Source of the DNA: PALSA-610 sp038239145
GTDB lineage: Bacteria > Actinomycetota > Acidimicrobiia > IMCC26256 > PALSA-610
Reading direction: 5' to 3'
Assembly (NCBI GenBank): GCA_038239145.1
Contig: JBBSFB010000008.1
Coordinates: 1-64,000, forward strand
DNA: 64,000 nt
Shown here piece after piece: positions 43,101 through 51,562 of the stretch; the stretch's first letter is position 1; every line of letters begins with the position of its first letter. Position numbers and translations under genes: made by a program. The notes below the pieces were generated by a model that was not told the DNA's origin, did no database searches, and saw only the letters and a program-made list of their open reading frames with translations.

Positions 43101-44176
43101 GTCGGGGCGACGGGGGTCGGCGGCGCGTCGGCCGTTGCCGACGCGCTCGGTTCCGGGGCCGGCTGAACCGGGGGAGTGGCGAAAAGGAATTCCCTCCGCG
43201 CCGGTTCGGGCTCCGTGGACGCGAAGATGGCCGACGCCGACGCGAGAGTTTCGGGCTCGCCCGCAACAACCTCGTCCGGCGTTCGCCCAGCGGGCGTTTC
43301 CAGTTCGGGCGTCTCCAGTTCACGTGTTGTCGCGTCGGGGGTGGTGGCGTCGGTCGGGCCGCTCTCGACCACGTCAAGGAATTGCTTGGCGGCTTGCAGC
43401 GGATCCCCGCCGGGTTCGATACCGAGCTCGTCGAGCAGCATGCGAATGCGCCCGATCGTCTCGCCGGCAGTTTCCGGCTCGTCACCGTCGGTCGCGGCCT
43501 GCGTCTCTTCGTGCGCCGTCGTTTCGTCCGTCGCCGTCGAAGTGAGATCCGCGGCCGCAGGGCTCGGCGGGATCTCGCTCGCCCCGACCGGATCCGCGCC
43601 CGCGGGACCGGTGGGCGACTGCGTGATGATGTCGGTTGACGGCACGGTCGCGGTGGGTGTGGTCGTGTCGGCCGCGCCGCCATGCACCGCTTCGAACGCG
43701 TCGAACGTCTCGAATCCGAGCGCGTGGAGCTTGGCCGCTTCTTCGACGAGAGTCTCGTGATACAGCCGCCGCGCCGCCGCGCCACCGAGGCGCTTGTGCG
43801 ACTTGCGTTCGGTGTCGACCACGCGCGCGTGCACTTCGAAGATCGCCATCACCGCTTGCGGCGGCGGGGGAGGCGTCGGAGGAGTCGTCACTGGCGTACC
43901 TGTCGTGCTCGTCGTACCGGTTGTGCCCGTCGTACCTGCAGCGTGTGTCGCCGCGCCATGTGTGGTTCCACCATGATCGTCCGGGAAGGCGTCGCGTGCC
44001 CGATCGGCCCGCGTCCGTTCGGCGCCGGTCGGTTCCGACCGCGTGTCCTCGGCACCCGACGTTCCCGGCGCCGGGGGCGTGGCGAGCTCAGGGACCGACG
44101 GCACGTCCTCCACATGGTCCTCATCGGTCGTTTTAGGACCGGCCTGAGGTCGGGTCCAGCCGAACCGGATCGACAT
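40127..44176 (-). CDS. Giant coiled-coil protein (1349 aa) divergent from mraZ
   Basis: I do not recognise a family. The protein has a short folded start (MSIRFGWTRPQAG), a Thr/Gly linker near residues 75-105, a small helical patch (AARRLYHETLVEEAAKLHALG), a long acidic low-complexity part to about residue 380, then about 800 residues of almost unbroken coiled coil with many seven-residue repeats such as ERDAAIDQRDSAGRERDEI. The last 250 residues (KLAKQRKRMERAADRIERSE and later DAEKDVARLRQAAERDAI) resemble the coils of DivIVA/Scy-like polarity proteins. GGAGG lies five bases before the ATG. No membrane segment. A scaffold for polar growth or division is a guess from position. Confidence 0.85.
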   Translation of the reverse strand: MSIRFGWTRPQAGPKTTDEDHVEDVPSVPELATPPAPGTSGAEDTRSEPTGAERTRADRARDAFPDDHGGTTHGAATHAAGTTGTTGTTSTTGTPVTTPPTPPPPPQAVMAIFEVHARVVDTERKSHKRLGGAAARRLYHETLVEEAAKLHALGFETFDAFEAVHGGAADTTTPTATVPSTDIITQSPTGPAGADPVGASEIPPSPAAADLTSTATDETTAHEETQAATDGDEPETAGETIGRIRMLLDELGIEPGGDPLQAAKQFLDVVESGPTDATTPDATTRELETPELETPAGRTPDEVVAGEPETLASASAIFASTEPEPARREFLFATPPVQPAPEPSASATADAPPTPVAPTAIPPAPIVDDDDAIELAHARAERWHAELERARIELSAATEAHEAAERETDQARVELAELRDELELARESARTADAEVAQRTAARDDASARHAELTEEIVRVREEAGGSQAAADTHRQERDDLAGRVAAAETQLAELQARLTETDETRARIEAELTDAQARVGEHEAAREQLSIQVADLERALAENAGTAAERDAAADELRARIAEQIATVDELRARIGELETHIADRESNLRDREQDLEQATTRAAELERVADDHRRQHDATTSELEIARGAVTALETRIAHQESEWERVGNDRQGVLRELDDVHARVGELEQQLSEAQGERDGVRHELEQAQARRGELGQRLNEAQSRFESQTEALESSRRELEEARTTASGLTSERDDADRRRQTALDERDEAIGERDAAIDQRDSAGRERDEIVRQRDAAFAERDTALGDRDTVTEERAAALAARNDAIVARDAARTALSDRTAERDEARTTLAHRTGERDDALRTLAEQARERDEATLRLAQADTELARLESLVSTHEAQRVSTTAELGAAHARVAQLEDALETRAAERDEVLAGLDNARGEIARLEMLLVDRAADRDDALRRLDSATAEAAALETSLAQQITDRCADRDEDRAQLDEVRARFDDALAEVGTLEAAVAHEISAHQAVRELLDQARGQVAKLEAAVTELTAARDDARHRLQDALAQISRLEAVVYERVVERDELRNAATAAQERAELLAEQLDGAQGTLDAMAAHAEELEIDLARAEAAIPSVEARLEADAIVVQARSDAEELRHQAMHEAEAIRRDAMTTAEGIRDIAQEDARDLRNRAADSILSDTQRSENVTGLLERVAKLERKLAKQRKRMERAADRIERSERAEYAGMEADDILQRAEKKAARQRESAEKYALEQRSSADDYAADLRARALEETAAVRAAAQSDAFKIIEDAEKDVARLRQAAERDAILHRRSAEAEASEIRDKARLERQRARDELAVLLDRLAGAKEPGEE

Positions 44177-44246
44177 GTTGGCCTCCGGGTGCAGGTGGGC
44201 GAACGGGGTTATTGAGGGTGGTGTGGGTTCTTGGGGGTGGAGATTG

Positions 44247-44276
44247 TTGACGTAGTGGAGGATTGTGTCATAAGGT
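44247..44276 (+). promoter_or_regulatory. mraZ promoter
   Basis: TTGACG (44247-44252) and TAAGGT (44271-44276), 18 bases apart, form a plausible sigma-A promoter about 80 bases before mraZ. The -10 box is covered by the MraZ-box array. Confidence 0.6.
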
Positions 44277-44300
44277 GGCGCTCAGTGGAGGGAAGGGGAG
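44255..44300 (+). promoter_or_regulatory. MraZ-box array (10-base phase)
   Basis: GTGGAG (44255), GTGTCA (44265), GTGGCG (44275), GTGGAG (44285) and, weaker, GGGGAG (44295) lie exactly ten bases apart. MraZ is known to bind short direct repeats of a TGGG/GTGG-type word with five-base spacers, one repeat per helical turn, at its own promoter. The array overlaps the -10 box, which fits autorepression of the dcw operon. Confidence 0.7.
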
Positions 44301-44310
44301 TCAAGTCCCC
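44295..44310 (+). promoter_or_regulatory. Hairpin in the mraZ leader
   Basis: GGGGA and TCCCC close a five-pair stem around GTCAAG. It falls in the 5' leader, about 48 bases before the ATG. Role unknown. Confidence 0.3.
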
Positions 44311-44357
44311 GTCCGGCCGCTCAAGCAACCAGCAGGCGAGGCAGCAGGGGTTCGGCA

Positions 44358-44783
44358 ATGTTCCTGGGGGAGTTCCAGCACTCCCTCGACGCCAAGGGTC
44401 GGGTGATTCTCCCGGTCCGGTTCCGTGCACAGCTCGAGGGGGGTGCGGTGATGGCAAGAGCGCTCGACGGATGCCTCGCGGTGTACCCCGTCGCCGAATT
44501 CGACCGCGTCGCCCGCAAGCTCCGGGAGGCCCGCGAGCGCGGCTCGCGCGAACGCCAGGCCGCCCGGACGTTCTTCGCCGGCGCCGTCGAGATCACCCCG
44601 GACAAACAAGGTCGGGTCGCAGTGCCGCAGCACCTGCGCGAGTACGCGCACCTCGATCGTGAGGTCATGGTCGCGGGCAGCTTCGACCACATCGAGATCT
44701 GGGATGCGCAGATGTTCGCGGCGCAAGACGAGGCCGGCATCGCATCCATCGTCGAGGGCGAAGGAATCAACGACTTCCTCTGA
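44358..44783 (+). CDS. mraZ: Transcriptional regulator MraZ
   Basis: The 141-residue protein has two SpoVT/AbrB-like MraZ domains: FLGEFQHSLDAKGRVILPVRFR and FFAGAVEITPDKQGRVAVPQHLREYA, each with the DxKGR/DxxGR motif. MraZ represses its own operon. AGGGG lies seven bases before the ATG. It heads the dcw cluster. Confidence 0.96.
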   Translation: MFLGEFQHSLDAKGRVILPVRFRAQLEGGAVMARALDGCLAVYPVAEFDRVARKLREARERGSRERQAARTFFAGAVEITPDKQGRVAVPQHLREYAHLDREVMVAGSFDHIEIWDAQMFAAQDEAGIASIVEGEGINDFL

Positions 44784-44848
44784 TCGCACAACCACGCAAT
44801 CCCGAGGTCGACACCTCTCCCGGCGCCGACAGCATTGACAACACGACG

Positions 44849-44867
44849 GAGCCCGCGTCCCGGGCTC
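44849..44867 (+). terminator. Hairpin after mraZ
   Basis: GAGCCCG and CGGGCTC pair over a five-base loop, seven perfect pairs, 66 bases past the mraZ stop. No T-run follows. It abuts the larger leader structure and may be part of it or an attenuator. Confidence 0.45.
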
Positions 44868-44979
44868 GTCTTCAGCTCCCCGGCCGGCGCGGTTGTTGGC
44901 CCCTACTCCGCCCGCTTTCAGCCGTAGCCGACTCGGGGAGACATCCCGGGCGGTGCCTGTCGACCGGGGAGCTGAAGAC
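44868..44979 (+). ncRNA. Structured leader upstream of rsmH (candidate mraW RNA motif)
   Basis: GTCTTCAGCTCCCCGG (44868-44883) pairs perfectly with CCGGGGAGCTGAAGAC (44964-44979), a 16-base-pair closing helix. Nested inside, CCGCCCG (44908-44914) pairs with CGGGCGG (44947-44953). The inner loop holds a further GC-rich segment. Actinobacteria are known to have a conserved 'mraW RNA' structure upstream of this gene; whether this is that motif was not tested. It could control translation or antitermination of the downstream dcw genes. Confidence 0.65.
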
Positions 44980-45034
44980 GGGATCGGTGGCGCGGTTCCG
45001 AAGTGGCAAGGAGACACGGTTCGGAGGAAACGGC

Positions 45035-46012
45035 GTGGAGGAGTTCTCGCATCTCCCGGTGATGGCCCGGGAGGTTGTGGAGCTTCTCTCGACGGTGCCC
45101 GGAGGAATGCTCGTCGACTGCACCGTTGGTGGCGGTGGCCACTCGGCGTTGTTGTTGGACGCGCGTCCCGACGTGCACGTGCTCGGGCTCGACCGTGACA
45201 TCGATGCCGTGGAAGCCGCCCGCTCGCGCCTTGCTCGCTTCGGTGATCGGGCGAAGGTCGTGCACGGAGGATTCGAGCGGCTCGCGAAGTTCGTGGAGGA
45301 GCACGGTGAAGGAGACAAGGCGATGGGCATCCTGATGGATCTCGGAGTGAGCAGCGCGCAGCTCGATCGACCCGAGCGCGGCTTCTCGTATCGCTTCGAC
45401 GCGCCCCTCGACATGCGCATGGACGCCAAGCAGTCGCTCACGGCGACGGTGGTCGTCAACGAGTACGACGAGTCGGAGCTCGCAGTGGTGATCTCTCAGT
45501 ACGGCGAAGAACGGTTCTCGCGGCGCATCGCGCACGCAATCGTGGCCTCCCGGCCGGTGCTCACGACGCGCGCGTTGGCCGACATCGTGCGAGACGCGAT
45601 CCCGGCCGCGACGCGGCGTCGGGGGCCGCACCCGGCGCGGCGCACCTTCCAAGCGATCCGCATGGAGGTGAATCGCGAGCTGCCGAACCTGGCGGACGGT
45701 CTTGACGAGTCGGTACACGTCGTCGGTCCCGGTGGTCGCGTCCTCGTGCTCGCGTACCACTCGCTCGAGGACCGCATGGTGAAGGAACGCTTCGGCCGTT
45801 GGGCGGGCGACGACGCCGACCGCGACGTCCCGGCCAAGCTCCCCGTCGCGCCCGCGAGACCGCACCCGCTCGTGCGGGTCCTGACCCGCAAGCCGCGGCG
45901 GCCGTCCGCCGACGAGATCGAGTCGAACCCACGCGCCGAGAGCGCACGCCTGCGTGCCGTCGAGCGCCTGGCCGAACTGCCTGCAGCCGCCTTTCCCGAC
46001 ATCGTGGCCTGA
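45035..46012 (+). CDS. rsmH: 16S rRNA (cytosine(1402)-N(4))-methyltransferase RsmH
   Basis: The 325-residue protein shows FSHLPVMAREVVELLS, the SAM motif VDCTVGGGGHSALLL, LGLDRDIDAVEAARSRL, LMDLGVSSAQLDRPERGFSYR and LAYHSLEDRMVKERF. All are RsmH (MraW) signatures. I start at GTG 45035, where GGAGG lies seven bases upstream; a longer frame from 44987 lacks this and would reach into the structured leader. Acts on the ribosomal P site. Confidence 0.96.
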   Translation: MEEFSHLPVMAREVVELLSTVPGGMLVDCTVGGGGHSALLLDARPDVHVLGLDRDIDAVEAARSRLARFGDRAKVVHGGFERLAKFVEEHGEGDKAMGILMDLGVSSAQLDRPERGFSYRFDAPLDMRMDAKQSLTATVVVNEYDESELAVVISQYGEERFSRRIAHAIVASRPVLTTRALADIVRDAIPAATRRRGPHPARRTFQAIRMEVNRELPNLADGLDESVHVVGPGGRVLVLAYHSLEDRMVKERFGRWAGDDADRDVPAKLPVAPARPHPLVRVLTRKPRRPSADEIESNPRAESARLRAVERLAELPAAAFPDIVA

Positions 46013-46020
46013 GAGCGCCA

Positions 46021-46494
46021 ATGAGCGCGCAACCGTCCCCGCGGACCTCCCAGAACCCGAACGCAGCGCCGCGTCCGGAATCGAACCCCCGCGGGGACGG
46101 CGCGCGCGCCCGGCTCACGGTCGCGCCCGAAACGGCCCGCCGCCGGCTGCGGGCCCGGCTGATGATGTGGACCGCAGCGCTCGTCACGGTCGCGTCGCTC
46201 TTCACGCTCGTGGCCTTCCACGTGTTTGCGGCGCAGTCGGCGTTCACGCTCGAGCGCCTTTCCAAGGACCGGGCCAACGAACAACTGCGCTACGAGCGCC
46301 TCCGCGAATTCGTGGCGACCCTTTCTTCGGCCCAGAACGTGATCGCGGCGTCGAAGAACCTGGGAATGGTTCCCGGGCCGTCGCCGATCTCGCTCGTAGT
46401 CGGCTCATCCTCGGCGGGCTCGAAGACCCCCACGGTTCCGGCGCCGTCCACGGACGCGGTGTACGACCAGACGAAACAGGCCCTTGCCCCGTAA
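46021..46494 (+). CDS. FtsL-like septum protein
   Basis: The 157-residue protein has a basic, unstructured cytoplasmic start, one membrane helix (TAALVTVASLFTLVAFHVFAA) and a short extracytoplasmic coiled coil (TLERLSKDRANEQLRYERLREFVATL), then SAQNVIAASKNLGMV, typical of FtsL/DivIC. In the usual position between rsmH and ftsI. It would form the FtsQ-FtsL-FtsB complex that activates FtsI. Sequence identity to FtsL is low, as always in this family. Confidence 0.8.
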   Translation: MSAQPSPRTSQNPNAAPRPESNPRGDGARARLTVAPETARRRLRARLMMWTAALVTVASLFTLVAFHVFAAQSAFTLERLSKDRANEQLRYERLREFVATLSSAQNVIAASKNLGMVPGPSPISLVVGSSSAGSKTPTVPAPSTDAVYDQTKQALAP

Positions 46495-48670
46495 TCCGGA
46501 CGAGCCCCCGCGTCGGCGCGTGGATCCGACCGGATACCGGTCTCCGCCGCCGGGCCGTTCACCGGCGGCGCCCGGCGCGAAGCGTGCCCTACCGACCCGT
46601 GCCCGACCGACCCATGACGCGCGGCCGGTGCGCCCGGTTCGCGCCGCAGGTGTTGCCCGTCCCGCTCGCCGCCTGGGCGTATGCAGCGCGCTGTTGGTAC
46701 TCGCGTTCGGTTTGCTCGCAGCGCGTGTCGGTCAGCTGCAACTCGCCGACGGCGGGCGCTACAAGAAGCTGTCCGTCGACCTCGCGCTGCACACCGTTCC
46801 TCTCACTGCGGAACGGGGGAGCATCTTCGACGCCAATGGGCGCGACCTTGCGATGTCGATCCAACGCACGACCGTCTACGCCGACCCGACGCTCGTCACT
46901 GATCCTCTCGGTGAAGCGGCGACGCTCGCGCCGGTGCTACACATCGGCGAGCACGGACTGTTCCAGGCCCTGTCCGACAAGGGAATGGTCAAGTCGCCCC
47001 GTCGCTTCGCCTATCTCGCGCACACAGTGCCCGACGAGGTCGCCCAGGCGGTCCAGGCGCTGAAGCTTCCGGGCATCGGCTTCGTGCCGGAGTCGGCGCG
47101 GAGCTATCCCGCGGGCTCGGTCGGCGCCGCCGTCGTCGGGCAGACGCACGCCGACGGGACCGGCGCGGCCGGCGTCGAGGCGGAATACAACTCCCTGTTG
47201 GCCGGCAAGTCGGGGGAGTTGACGGTAGAGCAGGACCCGCTCGGCCACGACATCCCCGACACGCAGCGGACGCAGGTCGACGCCGAGCGCGGAACCGATG
47301 TCGTGTTGACCCTCGATGAAGACCTCCAATGGCAGGCGGAGTACTCGCTGCTCGACCAGGTGAAGGCCACGGGCGCGAACAGCGGCATGGCCGTGGTGGT
47401 CGACGTGACCAACGGCAACGTGCTCGCGATAGCGAACGTGAAGGGCGGGACGCCGACCGCCCCCGCGCACGTCGCCGACTCGCTCGACCACAACACGCCG
47501 CTCACTGATCTCTTCGAGCCGGGTTCGACGAACAAGCTGATCACGTTGTCGTGGGCGCTCGAACACGGGCACATCACGCCGAGCACGATGTTCAACGTGC
47601 CCGACTCGATATCCGTCGACAAGAACGTGAAGTCGTATGTCGACGCGGAGGCGCACACCGGCGTGGCCGGCGGTATCGAGCACTGGACGACCGCCGACAT
47701 CCTGCGGGAGTCGTCGAACGTCGGCACGATCGAGATCGCGCAGAAGATGAAGAACCAAGAAGTCGCCGACGCGGTGCGGGCATTCGGGCTCGGCACCCAA
47801 ACGTCCGTGCTATGGCCGGGACAGCCCGCCGGATTGCTGTTGTCCCCGTCGCAGTACTACGCCACCGGGAAGTACTCGACCGCGATCGGATACGGCGTGT
47901 CGGTGACCGCGATGCAGATGCTCGACGCGTTCTCGACGATCGCGAACGGCGGCGTCACCCGGCCCCCGCACCTGCTCGAAGCGACGGTCGACGCGAAGGG
48001 TGTGCGTCGTACCGCCCCGGTACCCGCCGGGACCCGGGTCGTGTCGGGGAAAACCGCCGAGTCGATGACGCAGATGCTCCAAGGAGTGGTGTCGAACGGC
48101 ACCGGTGCGTGCGCGGCGATCGCGGGATACAACGTCGCAGGGAAGACCGGCACCGCGAAGAAGGCGCTGGCGACCGGCGGGTACGCCCCCGCGGCGACGA
48201 TGGCGTCGTTCATCGGTTACGCACCGGCCGCGCACCCGCGCTTCGCCACGCTCGTCGTCCTCGACGAGAACAACCTCAGCTACGGCGGCGGCGTTGCTGC
48301 ACCGGTCTTCTCCGAGATCACCCAGTTCGCGTTGCAGCAGTACGGGGTGAGCCCGACCGACCTCGCCAACACGCAGTACTCGGCCGCGCAGCTCACCGCG
48401 AAGGCCGCGGGTAACTCGTGCGCGGTGGCGCACGGAGCGGATCTCGCCAACGCGCAGGCCCGCCTCGCCGACGCGCACCCGTCCTCGACGACGACCGGTA
48501 CGCAGATCGGTTCCGCATCTCGCGCGACGTCCGGCAACACACCTCGTTCCGGTACGACACCTCGTTCCGGTACGACGGCCCCCTCCGGTACGACGGTCCC
48601 GGGGAGAACGACGGCCGGAACGACCACGGGCACCGGTAGCCTGCCCCCCGACCCGTCCAAGCACACCTAG
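46484..48670 (+). CDS. ftsI: Septal peptidoglycan transpeptidase FtsI (PBP3-like)
   Basis: The 728-residue class B penicillin-binding protein has one N-terminal membrane helix (VCSALLVLAFGLLAARVGQL), the dimerisation domain starting AERGSIFDANGRDLAMS, then the transpeptidase motifs: STNK near residue 348 (catalytic Ser), SSN near 410 and KTGT near 553. The C-terminal 100 residues are Thr/Ser/Pro-rich with short repeats (PRSGTTPRSGTT). A TTG start overlaps the ftsL-like stop by 11 bases; no clear ribosome-binding site. Confidence 0.93.
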   Translation: MPRNPDEPPRRRVDPTGYRSPPPGRSPAAPGAKRALPTRARPTHDARPVRPVRAAGVARPARRLGVCSALLVLAFGLLAARVGQLQLADGGRYKKLSVDLALHTVPLTAERGSIFDANGRDLAMSIQRTTVYADPTLVTDPLGEAATLAPVLHIGEHGLFQALSDKGMVKSPRRFAYLAHTVPDEVAQAVQALKLPGIGFVPESARSYPAGSVGAAVVGQTHADGTGAAGVEAEYNSLLAGKSGELTVEQDPLGHDIPDTQRTQVDAERGTDVVLTLDEDLQWQAEYSLLDQVKATGANSGMAVVVDVTNGNVLAIANVKGGTPTAPAHVADSLDHNTPLTDLFEPGSTNKLITLSWALEHGHITPSTMFNVPDSISVDKNVKSYVDAEAHTGVAGGIEHWTTADILRESSNVGTIEIAQKMKNQEVADAVRAFGLGTQTSVLWPGQPAGLLLSPSQYYATGKYSTAIGYGVSVTAMQMLDAFSTIANGGVTRPPHLLEATVDAKGVRRTAPVPAGTRVVSGKTAESMTQMLQGVVSNGTGACAAIAGYNVAGKTGTAKKALATGGYAPAATMASFIGYAPAAHPRFATLVVLDENNLSYGGGVAAPVFSEITQFALQQYGVSPTDLANTQYSAAQLTAKAAGNSCAVAHGADLANAQARLADAHPSSTTTGTQIGSASRATSGNTPRSGTTPRSGTTAPSGTTVPGRTTAGTTTGTGSLPPDPSKHT

Positions 48671-48677
48671 GAGGACC

Positions 48678-50159
48678 GTGCTGCTGCACGACCTCCTCGC
48701 CGACAACGAGGCGCGCGATCACCTCCTCGAGGTCACGGGTGAGGGCGCAATCGACATCGGCTCGATCGTTCACGACAGCCGTGACGCGGGCCCGGGTGCC
48801 CTCTTCTGCTGCATCCCCGGCGCACGCAGCAACGGTCACGACTTCGCGCGCGCCGCGGTCGCGGCCGGTGCATCGGCGCTCCTCGTCGAGCGGACGTTGG
48901 AGTTGGACGTGCCGCAGGTCCGGGTCGATTCCGTTCGGGAGACGATCGGCCCGCTGGCATCCCGTCTCCACGGTCACCCGTCGCAGGCCCTGCGGGTTCT
49001 GGGGGTCACCGGGACCAACGGCAAGACGAGCACGACCTATCTCCTCGAAGCCATCGCCCGGGCGAACGGTGAGCGGGTAGGTGTGATCGGCACCGTTGAA
49101 GCTCGGATCGACGGGACCGCAGTGCCGATGCTCCACACCACCCCCGAAGCGACGGAGCTCCAGGCCCTCTTGGCCCGAATGCGCGCCGCCGGCGTCACGA
49201 CGGTGGCGATGGAGGTTTCGTCGCACGCGCTGGACCAACACCGAGTCGACGGGACCCGGTTCGCGGCGGTGGCCTTCACGAACCTGACCCACGAGCACCT
49301 CGACTATCACTCGAGTGTCGAGAGTTATTTCGAAGCCAAAGCCTCACTCTTCGATTTACGGTTCTCGGCGCGCGCCGCGATCAACCTGGATGATCCCAAG
49401 GGCGCTGACCTGGTCGAACGTTCTCGCGCCCGCGGGCTACAAGTGTGCACGTACTCGATCGACGATTCCTCCGCCGACGTCTACGCCCGGGATGTGCTCC
49501 TCCGCCGGGACGAGACCCTGTTCGATCTGGTGGACGCCCGCCACGATCACCACGGCGTGGTGCGAAGCCCGCTCGTCGGGCAGTTCAACGTCGCGAACCA
49601 GCTCGCCGCGGCGGCGGCGGCGCTCCTCGTCGGCTTCTCGTTCGAGGCGGTTCTGGCCGGGCTGGGCGCGCCGGTACGCGTCCCGGGCCGGTTCGAACGG
49701 GTCGGCTCGGCCCGCGACTTCGCGGTGCTGGTCGACTACGCACACACGCCCGATGCCCTGGCATCGGTGCTCGGAGCCGCCCGGTCGCTCGTAGACGGTG
49801 GGAAACTCGTCGTCGTGTTCGGGTGCGGAGGCGACCGCGATCGATCGAAGCGCCCGCTCATGGGCGAGGTCGCCACCCGGCTCGCCGACATCGCCGTCGT
49901 GACCTCGGACAATCCGCGCTCGGAGCAGCCCGGCGCCATCGTGCGCGACATCCTCGGCGGCATCCCGGCCGAACGTCCGGCGCCATTAGTCGAGCTCGAC
50001 CGGAGGACGGCCATCAGGGTGGCGGTGCGCCAGGCGGGGACCGGCGACGTGATCGTGATCGCGGGCAAAGGGCACGAGACCGGCCAGACCTTCGACGGGG
50101 TCACGATGCCGTTCGACGATCGCGTCGTCGCGGGCGAAGAATTGGCGGGATGCTCGTGA
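48678..50159 (+). CDS. murE: UDP-MurNAc-L-Ala-D-Glu:meso-diaminopimelate ligase
   Basis: The 493-residue Mur ligase has the ATP motif GVTGTNGKTSTTYLLEA near residue 112 and the substrate motif DNPRSEQPG near residue 410. DNPR selects meso-diaminopimelate rather than lysine, so the cell wall is A1-gamma-like. AGGAGG lies five bases before the GTG. Normal length. Confidence 0.96.
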   Translation: MLLHDLLADNEARDHLLEVTGEGAIDIGSIVHDSRDAGPGALFCCIPGARSNGHDFARAAVAAGASALLVERTLELDVPQVRVDSVRETIGPLASRLHGHPSQALRVLGVTGTNGKTSTTYLLEAIARANGERVGVIGTVEARIDGTAVPMLHTTPEATELQALLARMRAAGVTTVAMEVSSHALDQHRVDGTRFAAVAFTNLTHEHLDYHSSVESYFEAKASLFDLRFSARAAINLDDPKGADLVERSRARGLQVCTYSIDDSSADVYARDVLLRRDETLFDLVDARHDHHGVVRSPLVGQFNVANQLAAAAAALLVGFSFEAVLAGLGAPVRVPGRFERVGSARDFAVLVDYAHTPDALASVLGAARSLVDGGKLVVVFGCGGDRDRSKRPLMGEVATRLADIAVVTSDNPRSEQPGAIVRDILGGIPAERPAPLVELDRRTAIRVAVRQAGTGDVIVIAGKGHETGQTFDGVTMPFDDRVVAGEELAGCS

Positions 50160-51562
50160 CGCTGCTGACCGCAGCCGAGATCGCGAGCCGGTCGATCGGG
50201 CGGGTCGTCGGCGACGCGACCGCGACGGTCGACGCGTGGGCATTCGATTCAAGGGCGCTCGAGGACGGCGCGTGTTTCGTCGCGCTCCGGGGCGCTCGTG
50301 ACGGGCACGACTTCGTCGCGGCGGCGTTCGCCGCCGGCGCGCGTGTCGCCCTCGTCGATCACGAGTTCGCAGGCGTTCCCGCCCCCGGACCGGGCCGGGC
50401 GCTGGTGCACGTGGGTGACACGCTCGGCGCGTTGCAAGATGTGGCGCGCTCGCTGCGCCTCGACCGCCCCGAGCTGCACGTGGTGGCGGTCGCCGGTTCC
50501 ACCGGCAAGACGTCGACGAAGGACCTGCTGGCGGCGGCGCTGGTCTCGCAGGGCTGCCACGCGAACGCGGAGTCGTACAACAACGAGTTCGGGCTCCCGA
50601 TCACCCTCTGCAACACGCCGTCGTCGGCTCGGGTCGTCGTCACCGAGATGGGGGAGCGGTTCGCCGGCGATCTCGACGAGCTGTGCGCGATCGCCCGGCC
50701 CGATACCGGAGTTGTCACCAACGTCGGTCTCGCCCACGCCGAACATCTCGGTGGTCGTGCCGGCGTGATCGCGGTGTTGACCGAGTTGCTCGACTCGCTG
50801 CCCGGTACCGGTACTGCGGTGCTGAACGCCGACGACCCGGCCACGCCCGAGTTGCTCGGAACGACCGTCGCGTCGGTGTTGACCGTCGGTGAGCGCCACG
50901 ATGCCGAGTATCAACTCCGCGACGTGGAGCTCGACCGTTGGTTGCGACCGACATTCACCGTCGCCGGCCAACGCTTCGCGGTTCCCTTGCGGGGCCGCCA
51001 TCAGGCGCTGAACTCGGCCATGGCGATCGCGGTCGCCCACCGTGTCTTCGCTGTTCCGCTCGAAGAGATCGCGCTCGAGCTCGCGACCGCGGCGCCGGGC
51101 CGTTGGCGCATGGAGCTCGAGGAGACCGACGCGGGCGTGACGCTGCTGAACGACTCCTACAACGCGAACCCCACGTCGATGGAGGCCGCGCTCGTCGCCG
51201 TCGCGCATCTGACTCTGCCGCAAGGTGCGCGCCGCATCGCGGTGCTCGGCGACATGCGCGAGCTCGGGGCGCACCACGATGCCGCCCATCGCACCGTGGG
51301 GGAGCGGGCGGGGGAGCTCGGGCTCGACGTCGTCGTCGGTGTGGGATCGGGAGGCGCAGCGATCGCCGAAGCCGCCGGGACGCGCGGCGTCGAGACCTTC
51401 GTGACGGCCGACGCGACCGGCGCGGCGGCGCTCGTCGCACCGATGCTGCGCCGCGGCGACGCGGTGTTGATCAAAGGAAGCCGCGCCCTTGGCCTCGAGC
51501 AGACCGCCCGCGCGCTCGTCGCGGCGGGTCGGGCCGAGCCGGCACGAGGCGGGCCCGCATGA
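50150..51562 (+). CDS. murF: UDP-MurNAc-tripeptide:D-Ala-D-Ala ligase
   Basis: The 470-residue Mur ligase has AVAGSTGKTSTKDLLAAAL (ATP site), ESYNNEFGLPITL, TEMGERFAGDLDEL and LLNDSYNANPTSMEAALVAV, all MurF marks. The ATG at 50150 and GTG at 50156 both overlap the murE stop; either may start the protein. It overlaps mraY by four bases. Confidence 0.95.
   Translation: MLVTLLTAAEIASRSIGRVVGDATATVDAWAFDSRALEDGACFVALRGARDGHDFVAAAFAAGARVALVDHEFAGVPAPGPGRALVHVGDTLGALQDVARSLRLDRPELHVVAVAGSTGKTSTKDLLAAALVSQGCHANAESYNNEFGLPITLCNTPSSARVVVTEMGERFAGDLDELCAIARPDTGVVTNVGLAHAEHLGGRAGVIAVLTELLDSLPGTGTAVLNADDPATPELLGTTVASVLTVGERHDAEYQLRDVELDRWLRPTFTVAGQRFAVPLRGRHQALNSAMAIAVAHRVFAVPLEEIALELATAAPGRWRMELEETDAGVTLLNDSYNANPTSMEAALVAVAHLTLPQGARRIAVLGDMRELGAHHDAAHRTVGERAGELGLDVVVGVGSGGAAIAEAAGTRGVETFVTADATGAAALVAPMLRRGDAVLIKGSRALGLEQTARALVAAGRAEPARGGPA

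Noticed and set aside
44987..45034. Longer RsmH start at 44987
   Set aside because: The first 16 residues are not family-like and the GGAGG ribosome-binding site points to GTG 45035.
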